From assembly GCF_001949145.1 (NCBI RefSeq), contig NW_019091366.1, positions 2,803,925 to 2,867,924 of the forward strand: a stretch of 64,000 nucleotides of DNA, in the 5' to 3' direction. Origin of the DNA: Acanthaster planci (lineage: Eukaryota > Echinodermata > Asteroidea > Valvatida > Acanthasteridae). Every line of letters begins with the position of its first letter. The first letter of the stretch is position 1. The position numbers and the translations under genes are program-made. Positions 39,788 to 52,400 of this stretch are shown one piece after another. The notes under the pieces were generated by a model, which ran no database searches, was not told the origin of the DNA, and saw nothing but the letters and a program-made list of their open reading frames with translations.

Positions 39788-40480
39788 TCAGTGTGCCGAC
39801 ACCGTTCCCTTTTTATTAAGGGTGAGTTCTTTCATACTGAAGACAACTTTCTCTTTGATGGGGGCTGGAGTCAATGCCATACAGAATCTATGAAAGTTGA
39901 AGAATACAGAAACCATTATGAAAATGAAGTCAACTCGGCCCACAGTGAGCCAATACATTAGATTGAAAGCGGAGAGAGAACTAGGTTAGTGACTGGGAAA
40001 CTCTATGTTCTTAATCCTATCAAATGAAAAAAACTGTGACCGTCTGAAGTCTCTTTACCTTGCCTCATGACAAATGTGCACGAAAAATGTCTAATTGTGT
40101 ACAACTACTATGATTGATGAACATGTACCATTCTCATTCACACAAGCATTTAGCAGGATTAAACAAAAGAGTACTAGGTCAAAAGAAGTCACCTAGGATT
40201 GAGAGATGAGTTGTTTTTGACACCTTTCAGTAAGTATCACACAAGTCTTGATGTCAACTCAACGAGCAAGAATTGAGAAGCACACATTTTAATGGCTGTC
40301 AGGAAGAGTGTAAGGTTTAAACCTACCCTTTAAGGGGTCTTGGGTCTTGAAACAAGGAAAAAGTGTGGAAATGTAAGGAAACGTAGGAAAGTGGATCTTA
40401 CCTCTTGAAATCTTCAACCTCTCTCTCTGTCTCATCCATTTCAGCCATGTCAGCATTCTCCTTAGGCATGAAGATCTCGT
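39788..40480 (-). CDS. FAM193A: FAM193 exons 17-18: conserved C-terminal domain
   Basis: Exon 17 (40480-40402) encodes EIFMPKENADMAEMDETERE and then VEDFKR. Exon 18 (39887-39788) continues FCMALTPAPIKEKVVF and ends after 33 codons. MDETEREVE-FKRFC is the signature of the FAM193 C-terminal domain. The final residues differ from what I recall of vertebrate proteins and may be lineage-specific. Confidence 0.88.
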
Positions 40481-43400
40481 CTTTGAAGGAAAAAAAAATC
40501 AGGCAGGGGAGTAAATTGAAACTGGATATACATGTACTTCCACTCCAGGGTCAGTAAGTGGGTGCAGATTTCCCCAGAAAAAAAACACCGGCGTGACGGT
40601 GAGGGGATCGTATTGCTGCCAAAGGGACAGAGAGAGGAGTGATAGGAATAGGATCAATTATTGACAGAGGGATATTGTTGCTGGGAGAGGACTACGGGTG
40701 GTATTACATTAGTCTTTGTACAAGACTATGGATCCCTTCACAGTCTGGTAATTGGTTTCACAGTCTACTACTGGCATGGTGTATTGTTACCACACTTGTA
40801 AAATCAGATAATTTCACTGCCTGATTTGAAAAGTGGACTTGTGTTGGAAATTGGGAGTTAAGATATAAGTTGCTGATCTGTTGCAATGTTGCTAGCTTGT
40901 GAGGAGTTGTTGAAGTTAGATGATTGGTCTAGCTAAAACTTTTTCTTAATAGAATATCAAACGGGTTAGTCAGGATATGACAATAATCCTGAAGTGTAGT
41001 TACTGTTGTCGTAACTTGCCAGTACACAGGTCAGTTTGGTAGGATGTTGCTAGACATGCAGGTTTCTGTTTCAGAGTACTTGTGAACTTTTTGAATTTAA
41101 AATACATTAAGAAAAATTTTAACTTACAAATTAGAAAGTTTTAAAAGGATAATTGAAAGAAATGTAAGGCAAAATTGAAATGAGTACGGGGAGTCAGGTT
41201 GGTGACGTGGTTTGTTCCTTGCCTTCCACCTCCGTGGTCCTGGTTTGATTCCTGGCTCAGTCCACATGTGGCTTGGGTTTTCAGTCCCTACCTGATTCCG
41301 TGGGTTTTACCCTGAATATTCCTCTGGGGTTTTCCTCCCACCTCTAAAACTGTAACTGCTTCTCACTGTCTCCTCTCTACAGGTTTCTTCAGGCTTACTA
41401 GCTACAGTGCCCAGGGCAGTTTTGAAAAATCCTTGGTGTCATTACCAAAAATGATTGATTATAATAATTACATGCATTTACAGATAAAGCTGCATGGACG
41501 TTATCAGGCTAGGCTGGCTAGCGCAAAAAGGGCAACAGAAACCCTTTGAAATGTGAAGTAAAAATTGCATCCTTGGGTACAAACAAACAAACACACATTG
41601 GTTAGGTAGGGGTGGTTAATGCAACCATGTAAGCCACTAGGATTAAAAACACACTAGAAAAGTCCACTTTGCATCAGGTGGATGGGCTAAAACAGCGTCA
41701 ATAATGGAGCACACAGGACAGGAAATGGATGCTGCCTAATGGATCAGGATGCAAGTTGGATCATTTAGAGAGAAAACACAGAGGAACATGAACAGAAGCA
41801 CTCAAATGGCACAACATGCAGGTCTGCTTTTAGATATAATAGGAATGCTACACAAGTTGTTTTGCCCACCAACAGTAATCCCTAGGGACCTAAAAGCAAT
41901 TCTGCAAGTACAATGTATTCACAAACAGATTCCCCCCAAAGATCTCTAGAGTCATTAGAGAAGTGAACTATTTAAAAATGCGCATGGAATTGAACAGAGT
42001 TGTGATTTCTTTTATGGCATTACTGGGAAATGGTCTTCTTTGTTGATAAAAGGGCCGAAATCGTTATGGTTACTATGGGGGGCAGGAAGAAATTTGGGTG
42101 ACCTTGTTTGAAATGCTTTGCAAAATTGTGTAAAAACATTAAGTTATAGAAAACTACTCTTAAAAAGCATGTTAAGGCTTAAACCTTGTTAGAAACATTG
42201 CATTTTTGTATTTAGATCCTGTCAATGTTAGGTTCTTCTGTTATAAGTCATTTACATTTGAGAACGCTGCAGGCCATTTATGAACATTTACTTTAGCTGT
42301 GAGCTGCAGCTTTGTAATTTCAAGAGCCTGGTTGCAGGACACTGTGATAAACCTGGGCTACTTTATGAATGGATGTACATCATAGACTGAGTTTCGTATC
42401 TAGACCCACTTCAGCCTAACAATTTGGAATACTAACCACTTCCTGCCGGGCGACCGTTTTCGAGTACACAGGCTTTACATGCAGAGCTGGGGAGCCCGGA
42501 ACTGGGACAAAAGAGTTGGGCCTTATAACACAAGACTGTGCTCAGCACAAAAGACTGAGCTGCTGGGCATTACCAACATTTTTTCACTATCAATAGTGGA
42601 GAAAATTCAGCCTTGTTTTGAAACAGTATACCACAGTTTGAGGCATTTAGAGCGAGCGGATTACCAGCGGGGACAAAACCTCTCCACCACCGCAGTGATG
42701 AGCCACACAGCACCACTGCACGCAAATCTGGCCCCCAATTGAAAAGAGGTCAGCAGTGCACTGTGCCTGTTTCGAGAACAAAACAATCTTAAATAACACC
42801 GCAAAATCTGGGCTCTTTTTCCAAGGCTGCAGGTCTGGCTGAAATATTCAGGAGTCAATGAATTTTACCTGTCAGCTTTAGAATAGTGCCCAAACAGTCC
42901 TTCATTTTGGTATAAATGGCCATTAAATGAAATGATGAATTTTTGAAGACTTTTGAAAACGGAAAATCTTAAAAATGAGCCGGCATCTTGTTGTGCTCAA
43001 GAAAACTCCACCTGGCAGCAAGTGGTTAAGATACGTGGTTAAGTGGTTAAGATAAGTTGAAGTTAGAGCTCAGGTCATGGCTAAAAGCTACAATTTCAGG
43101 GTGAGTGGTGACTTCTACTCACCAATGGAAGCATTGGGATTTTCTGAGGAGTTTCTTTTCTTCTTCTTCTTTTTGATATTACCATTGGTTTGTGGTTCAC
43201 CAGAGATGCCATTGACTGCTATCTTGTCCTGTTTAGAGACTGAGATCTGACTGTCAGCTTTCTTGGAGGCTTGCTGAGTAGGTTGCAACTTAAAGGTCAT
43301 ATGATTCCTCTCCTTAACATCTTCCTTTAGTTTGGGATCATCTTGTGGCTTATGGTGGTCTTCTTGTGCTTGTTGTTTCCTGGTACTTCCTGTCTTGATG

Positions 43401-46400
43401 GTATTTGTAACAGGAGTTTGAGGTGCCTTCTTCAGTTGATGGTTGTTCTCATTGCTGTTCTCTGCAATCTTCTTGACATTGAGTTTACCAGTCTGCTGTT
43501 TGTGGTTATTGATGTGGTTATTGTCCTGTTCTGCTGCTGGCTTAGGTTTGGTTTGATGTTGTTGGATCTTCTGATTCTTCTCCTGTTGATTGCTGCTCGC
43601 TGTGCAACCGTCTTGTTTGGATGCCTGCTGTTGTTGCTGCTTGGTCTTGTCTTTGTTGACAGAAGTTTTGGTGTTGGTATTCAGCATTTCTGTAGGTGCT
43701 GGCTGCTGTTGTTTAGTTGTTTGCTGTGATTGTGATGTGACCTGCTTGGTTGGTGATTGACGACTACTTGACTGTTTCTGTTGATTAGATGTTACATTTT
43801 GGCTGGTAGTTTGGTTATTTTTCTGCTGTTGCTGCTTGGAACCCTGTTCTTGTTTGCCCTGTTGTTGCTGTACCTCCTTGCTACTTTTCTTCTTATTCTT
43901 CAATGATGGTGCTTCAGGTTTCCCATTCTTTTGCTGTTGCTGTTTTTGTTGCTGCTGTTTTTCTGCCTTTTCTCGCTCTTTTTGTTCTCGTTGCTGTTTC
44001 TGTTTTGCAGCTTCTTCAGCTGCTGCAGCAGCCTGTTGCTTCCTCTTTTCTTCTTCCTTTCGTTTTTCTTCTTCCCTTCTCATTGCTTCTTGTTCCTCCT
44101 GCTTAGCTTTCTCTTCAGCCTGGGAAAAACAATGTGAATAGTCTTATCTTAAAGGGATGGTCCTTCAAATCAAACAGAGCAACAAATTCAGGTGAATTTA
44201 AACCCCCATAGATGCATTATTAAAAATGATGTAGAATTTGTTTTATAACTCTTGATATGACATCAAGGCGTGGCAATTTCTGCATGACCTTGAAGAGTGA
44301 ATACATAATATGTCATTTTAGCTGTTGGATGTAGGTTTCGTGCTTTGCTGAAGCAAGCTTAAGCAAGGTTTTGAAAATAACGTGTTCAATAAGAGAGTTT
44401 ACTCAAAACCTTCATAACAGAAACCGTAAAGATAGGCCCTGGTTTATGTAAGGACAGTCAGGATAAACACAAAATATGCGTAGTGGTGAGACTGACCCTT
44501 CTCTGCTTCTGCCGATGTCTTTTAGCAGCTTTTGTCTTTCCACTGGTCTTCTGTCGTCGCTGTTCACCATTAATAAAAGACAGTAAATCATCCAGGGTTC
44601 GATCATCCGATAGATCCAAGTGGTCAAACTGCTCAAACTCATGGTTGTGGTCAGTAGAGGATGGCGACTGGTCTTTGGGTTGCTGTAGGATGACAGACAG
44701 GCAAGTCAGTCAGGCTGGTTACTGGTGAGATCGGCAGCATATGCCGCAGGATGTGTTTATTGACCATTCATTTAACTTTGCTGTGCATACATCCTGAAAA
44801 GTATGTCTAGAGAAATATGTAAAGCTTGGCCCAAAACGGTAAAGTTAAGGTGAAGTAAAAATTTTATTTGAGTTCAGAACTCCCAAAAACAAGCCTCACC
44901 CTTTTCTGTCTGTCTCGTAGCTTGAGCCTTAGCCGATCACGATTTTCAGTGTAGTTCCGACTTGTTGGCGCAGGTTGGGGCTGTATGAGTAAATGACATG
45001 AGATATTGATGGTGGGTGATTAAGATTCTGGGGTCAATGCATTGTCCTCAAACATCATGTTCTTTCAAGTTTGTCATACGATGAGTGTAAGGATTACAAA
45101 GGAAAAGGAGGACTGGAGGTCGAACATTAAAGATGTAAATCAGCTGCTTAAAATATAAAATCTTTTTCCCTTAGAAAAATATAAAGGGAATTCTGATGCA
45201 CAGTTTAATTCTTTCAACGTTATAATGAATAATTCTTAGTTTTATCAATTTATTGCTGTATTTTTGCCATGATTACCATCTCTGCTCCCTTAACTCACCC
45301 CTCCATGACCGAAGAATTCACAGTAGTAACAGTCACAGTGCTTGGATTCTCTCTCTCGGTTGGTATTGGCTCCTCCTCGATCGTCATAGCAACTACTGTA
45401 CACATCATCATCATTGATAAAATTGTGCGTCTCACAGTCAGGGTCACTGAAAGAATTGAAAGACAACATAACCCGGCAAACTGATTTGGATGGAGAGCAG
45501 ATACTAGGGGTTTAGGGTGTTATTGCCTCACAGTCTGCAGGACTGAAGTCAGAATATTTTGGGTTCACCTGCAAATTACAAGGGTCCAATTCAACCAGTG
45601 GGGTTGCAGTTTGTATTCTTGGATGGGACATTCGGGGTCTCCCCAGGGAGTCAAGATGGTCTCAAGAATGTTTTATCAGCTAATAAACAGGGGTTATTGA
45701 TTATGAAGTTCCTTGACTGCCAGAACTATGGAAAAAAAAGATAAAATTGTTGTCATATCAGTCATTACAATTAATGTTCCACTATCCAAGTTTGGTTTCT
45801 TAAGGATGGACAGTTTCTCCACATACCTGCAAACACTCGCTGAGGTTGGTGTGCTTGTTGTTGTCTGCATTGTGCTTGTACACAAGCCTGTTTGAGGGTC
45901 AATGACCCCAGCTGTGGAAGGATGACCATGGCAAATACAGGATTGAAGTGAACGGTCGTCACCACATTCTGCAAAGAAATAGAAATGACAGCAAATCATA
46001 TTCACTAAATGTAGGTTGACATAATGAAAGTTGTGAAATGTGACTGCGCCTGTGACCAGGATCAAATAAGAAAAATATGAAAATTACAACAAACCACCGT
46101 GCATAAGATAAGCTATTGGGTATTGGTAAAGAGACTGATAGGTTGGAGTAGTACTTGTTTTCTATCTCTACGAACTAAGCTTAAATCCCACTCAAGTCTC
46201 ATGTGTCTACCTTTGTCCGTTGGTGAAAAACTGGCAAGCTAAAGAGTTTCAGGTGCTTTTGAGAAATTTGTGATTGCATTACAAAGCACAAGCACATTAA
46301 CTTACCATACTCACCATTTGCTAAGCTGATGCTGGTATCCAATCGAATGTCTTCTTCAGCTTTTTTCTTCTTACTCCCTTGTGGTAGGGCATCTCCATCT

Positions 46401-49400
46401 CCATGCAAACCATTGGTCAGGAAACCTGTGTGGCCAAGCTGACTACACTGTTGCTGATAGGCTTGCATTATAGCACTGGTTGTAGTTGAGGGTTTATTGG
46501 CTGGAAGGGTGTGCCTGGCACAACGTTCTGCCCCGCTGTCTGACCGCGTCTTTTTTGTATTATCTGTAGATGACTGGTTGCTATGGTGATGGTGATGATG
46601 CTGCGCTGACTGCTCTTTTTCTGTTGTTGCCCCTGCTGCTAGTGTTGTGCCATTGGTAGTTGCTTCAGTATACATGTGGTTAACCCTCTTCTTGTTGCTG
46701 CTGGTGTCTTTCTGAGTCTTCCCTGCATGCTGCCTACAGGGTTGATCAGACGCTGGCGTGTTAAGTGATGGTGCTCTCTCTGACGCTGCTTTACAGTTGG
46801 ATTGGTGAAGCGCTGCACGAACACTCTGCAACAAGTCTGGGTCGGTACTGTGCCCGCTGCTGTAACCTCTTGAGCTAAGTGTCATCTTAGCACTCTCAAA
46901 GGCACCACTCTTCCAGTTGCCGTAGGTATGCCCGTGATGATCTCGAAGTGCATCTTGGGAATCTACACTCAGCTGGAAAGAAGTTTGCTGTTGCTGCTGT
47001 GCTGGTAACTGCTGACATGTTGCCATTTTGGTCGGTTTCTGCGTAGTTAACGTGTTGTAGAGATGAGGATGGATGTAGGGATGCTTAGCCGTAATGCCGT
47101 GATGACTGAGATCCAATGGTTGATGATTGGTTAGATTTGGATAGAAGAGATAAGACTGGGGTGGTGCAGTCAGATCTACCTTGTCAGTAATGTTACCCGT
47201 GCCAAATGTAGACGTTGGGACCTTGTGACTTCCGGTGCAAGCTGGACAAGTACAAGAACGGCTATTTGAAGTTGAATCCTGTAACATGAAAACATAATGT
47301 CTCTTAGAGTGATGGTTCAGAGTAAGTTTGAAAAAAGAATGCAACCTGGAAACTAATTTCAATTTTGATGGCTTCTGTGTCTCTATTGTAATACTATGGG
47401 CTCTATATCTCTATGAATAAATCTGAAATTTTCTTGTCTATTGGCAGTAACGAAATTACTTCTACTGTTACTAAATAATTCCTGCTCCTGAGCAGGCCAA
47501 AAAACCAATCAACTGTCAAGTCTGGTATACCCTACCTTCTGACTACTTTCTCTTGTGGACCTTTCTTTGCTTGAGCTGCCACCATCTCCATTCATTTTCC
47601 TCTGTGTCTTGGGTTTGCCACTGTCATCTACTGCTGCATTATGGGTAGGTGAGGGGGACGTGTTTGAGTCTAAGTCATCTGAATCGTCTGATTCTTCACT
47701 CCTTGGTGAACTGAACCTGTTTGAGGTGTAAGTAAAAGGTGATTCAGCAATACTCTGAGATGACAAATATGGGAATACTGAAACAAAATAATAAAATAAT
47801 ACAATCACAAAAAATTACCGAGTCTCAAACATTTTCCCTGAAACTGAACTTAAAAATCTAGTCTATTTGAAATTCTTGACTTTGCAAAGCACATGCATGA
47901 GAAAATTTGGCATTATGAATGAATTTAGAATGCAAGCAATGGTTGGTTCTCCAAAGTTTACATGAAGTAATTCATTTAACCCTAACACCCGAGGCTCCTG
48001 CACTAGAAAGCAGACTGAACCCAACAAATTTCAACAGATGTACTTGTCCATGCAGGTCACTGTATGAACAGAATGAGCCCGTTGCAGTTTCAGTGATATG
48101 GTATGGATTGGTCTATGCAGACTACGATGACGTACAATGAAGCAATACCAAACATGACAAAATCAAGCACAGTCCAACACTTAGTACAGCAAGCCAGACA
48201 CTGCAAACAATGACCAGTGTGTCCCAACTCACACAGAATCCAACACCATCAATCTGGGCCTTTGATACCAAGTCCAACAAAATTCAACAAGAAGTTAATT
48301 GGGTATGGTACCAAACCTGAAAAAACTTAGCAAAACCTGCTGCTGGAGTTTGATGGATACTGGACAGTTAGGGTAAACCCAATTACTGAACAGGTACAGT
48401 ACTGTATAGAACTAAAAACTAAATGCTGTATTCATGCTGTTAGGTTTATTCTGAGAGAACTAAATAGAATAAACAAAGATTCTTACCCTGATTGTGTAAG
48501 GTCACTCCTTGAGAAGATCTGCAGCACGCCATCACTGTCTTCTTGGGAGGAACTTTCTGATGAAGAGGATGAGGTTGAAGATAAGTCAGGAGGATTGATG
48601 TTCTGCAGGTATTTATCAAATGCTGACATCTGATCTGGATTTCCACTCTCTTGCAGGTGTTTAAGACTCAGCTCTTCACTGATATTAGGGGGAAGGAGAC
48701 TGGATGTCAATCTGGCAATACTGCACTCACCACATGGACACCTGTTAGGAGAGAAATTATGCAGTGTAAGCTTTGAGAGTTTGGCAGTTGGAGTAGTTGA
48801 TCACCATGAGGGCCATGGCCTTCGTGGCCCTCCCAAGGCTAAAAGCCTTGATGCCTTTAGTATTTCCACATTTAATAGGCCAAAAACGGCCTGCCCCTTT
48901 TTTGCCAAGGCCGTGGATGTCTCTTTGTGAACATCATGCGTCGCCCTTAGGACTGACCCGAAACACGGATCAATGTTCCGCTGCTTGTTGTTTTTATGCG
49001 TTTTCAATTTCTGAAAAGAAACCAGTTATATTCATGAGTTCCCTTCCCATTTCATTGCCACATTGGTGAAAATGTGTGCAAATCTCAATGCATTAAAGCA
49101 ATGCTGCGCTGGTTCCCGCCACGCCATTCCCATGCAAAAGAGTGCGTGGCGGAAATGTACCAACCAGTCAAAACGTCCCAGTCGATTACACTACACTGGC
49201 CATACAGACACGCAAGCCAATAGCTGCAGGTCAAAAAAACAGCGATGTTGCGAGAGGACTTCTGCAAGTTAATTCATAGAACTTGGTCTCTTGTCTATGT
49301 ATTTTCTGTCGTCACGAGTTCAATTTGAGGTTGCATTTGCTCGTACTTGAAGAGAGCATGTTTCAACAAAATTTCCTGCTGCGGCATGAGGTTTATTGTC

Positions 49401-52400
49401 CGCCCATCTGGATGCATCACACATGCTTAAGCAAGATACACGGACATTGTTCGGCAGTTTGCCGTCATGATTATCTGACTAGCATTGTGTGAATTGTTCA
49501 TAATTCTTGCAAATTGTCGACTGTGGAAATCTGTACATAGATTAAGACAGGTAACTATAACTTTTTGAGACGATTCTTTGAAGCTTTTGTCCCCATTCTT
49601 ATCATTCAACAAGAATAAAAATTGACCCCAACCCCCCCAAAAATTACAAACTATGTGGCACCAACCCTCTTTTTAAGAGGCATGTAATCGGAAGCAAAAC
49701 TACTTTTTTGCCTTAACTGTCACGATCATGGTCGTGACTAAACCTCTTCATAGCTTTTGTCCTTGAGAAACGACACAATGAAACAACAAAATTCGAGGCC
49801 TGGATCACTTTCATTAAGTGGTCTGAGACACTCAATCTAACACCTTGTGGGTAATTCTACAGAAAATAGGGTTTAGCTGTCAATCAGCTTGTGAATTTTC
49901 TTGGGGTCTAACACTTTAGACTGTTCAAGTTCTAATAGAAAATTTTGCCTAGATTTCAGGTTACATCACTTTAATAAACACACTGGTGATGCCCTTCTAA
50001 CTTTGCTTTAAGAATGGTATCGTCTTCATTCAGTGATAGTTCGCTGATAATGGGCACTCTAATGTTGGTACAAGAATACATATGGAAGTGAAAATAATGT
50101 TCTTGAAGAAAACGGCTATATACTTCAGCATTCTCTTACTAAAAAGACGTTAAAATTTTGTATATTTTCTTAATAAAATGCATGGGCATAATTGCCCTTA
50201 ATTGACCAGCATCATGGATATAATCCTTTCTATCTACTCACTTTTTCTTACACGTTGACCCTTTGTGTTCCACTTCACTTTCACTCAGTAACCCTGAACT
50301 CCTCACAGCATGACACTTGACATAGTTTGTCTTCTCTTTGCCCCTGCTACCAGTGTGAGATTTGACTCCAATATGGTCGGTGAAGATCTTCTGCGTCTTG
50401 AGAAATTCCCAGTCACCTAACATTTGCTGTTTGGCCTTCAAACAATCCTGGAAACAAGAAAACAAATCAACTTATGCTGTAAAGTGCATTTGTTTTCAAT
50501 AGTGAGATTTCAATTTAATATATATAAAACTCTGATCAGAATGTACCGGAGACATCTGCTCTTCATGATATTTATCAATAAGCTGCTGGCAGGTATTCCA
50601 CTCCACAGATATCAATGTCATATCCTCATCAAACTTGATGTATCTGCAAGCAACATAAAAATGACAATAAGACTGTGGATTAATATAATGAGACTGAGTG
50701 CTTAGCAAGTTTGTGATCCAACACAACTAAAAAGCTACCTTGAATGCACTACAATATAACCTGAAGGCACTACTCAAGTCACTCAGTGGTTAACCAATAC
50801 TGACCAAGCTGCTACTTGTTTTTCATCTGATTTTACTGGAAAGATGGATTTTACTGGAAAGAGTTACACATCATAGTCGAAACGGTTAGTGAAAAAAGAA
50901 TATTCAACAGCCCTAAAGTTAAGTAAAGCAGGGGGTTAGTCATATGTTAGTCTTTTTTCTTAAGTCTTTTAGTCTGAGCACAGCTTGTATTTTGGTTTGG
51001 CTTTTAGGAGTAACAGAATCTATATTCAGAAGGACAGAACCATTCAGAGAATGTCTATTGCACACTTCTTTCAAATATGCTGTTTCCCAGTAGGAGAAGC
51101 ATGTGTTTCTAGTTCTGTTATGGAATCTAGGTAAGTTGTGTGTGTTAGCAAGGAGACTAACTTCTGGTTAACTTCATACTCGATAACAGAGGTTATACAG
51201 TCGACTCTCGTTAATATGAGGGCCTTGGGACTTACTAAATTAGCTTGTATTATCCGGACCTTGCCTTACGCGAAAGCTACTGTCCTGCTTGATGTATGTA
51301 TCACCAATCGACCGTAGGTAAAGCGTACATGTGTACAAGTATGCATAACTTTTTGTTTAAAGGCACATAGTATTGTTTTAGTAGATGAATTTGATATTAA
51401 AAAGTTTGTTTATGAAAGTGAGATACAGTTTAACTCCCCAGAGTGATTTACTAGGAACCATACCCATTCACACAAATGCCAACACCATATGGTAAACTGT
51501 ACACAAAACTGTTGGACTCTGTTTATTTTGGGTATGCCTGAACCCATGTTAAAGCACAAGCAATTTAGGGGTACAGTACCCAGTGCCACAAATTCACACA
51601 CTTTACTGGTGTTCAATTCTGTGTGGTTAGGGAAGGTTAGGGTTAATGAGTAAAGACTTGTAATAAAGAAGAATTACAAAATGTAAGAAAGGAAGAAACA
51701 GAATTTTCACCAGTCATGTTGATTCAAAGTGACACGTCCCCGGCCCCGCATGCCACAATAAGATCCACATGCACGCCGGTAATGTGAGTACATTAACATG
51801 TAAGTTGGTAATCAACACCAGAGCTGCGCTTGTTGCACATAAATATGGGAGGAAACCAGCTACTGGTGGCATGGACAGCAGAGGGCAAATATCGGATTTT
51901 ACTTGGGAGAAGTGTGTGTTTGGTGAAAAATTATTAGTGACGGATACACTTTTTTCTTCCAAACTTGTGGTTATTTTGTTAAACATTTTTGGACTGAAAA
52001 CCACAGATTAGTCATGATTTTCTTAAATTGAGAATTTATAGAAATGTCAAAATTGGAAGGGGTGATATTTTCATGTTATGGTGGGACTGGGGAGCGGGCA
52101 ATGATTTTTAGACGGAGGGTGGGCAGATTTTTGGGCCGGGTGTTTGGTTACAGAACACAATTTTTATTAGTTTCCTGGGGGACTTTGGTCTTTGGGGATT
52201 TTTGGGGGGTGGGGGAATCAAACAAAAGATTTCTTTTGTTCACCGGTGTCCTAAATACCATAGCACTTTTGGCACTCGCTTGTGTTCAGGCGGTACCAGA
52301 GCCACCACAGGGAATTTCTATGTTGGGTACGGGAACCACAAATGCCCATTATTTGTCTCTCTTGCAGCACTGGACACAAATGGCTTGATTTGGTAAGGGA

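Noticed and set aside
43343-44141. Several long plus-strand frames rich in Leu, Cys and Phe
   Set aside because: They are the complement of the Q/K-rich FAM193 exon; CAG/AAG codons read backwards give Leu/Cys/Phe.
46639-46824. Frames overlapping FAM193 exon 11 in other phases
   Set aside because: Shadows of the real coding frame.
48801-48835. Small hairpin GAGGGCCA/TGGCCCTC in a FAM193 intron as a regulatory structure
   Set aside because: Eight-base arms occur often by chance and no relatives were seen.
52044-52388. 114-codon frame inside the pogo-type element as a transposase remnant
   Set aside because: It has no DDE-type motif and lies in G-rich low-complexity DNA.
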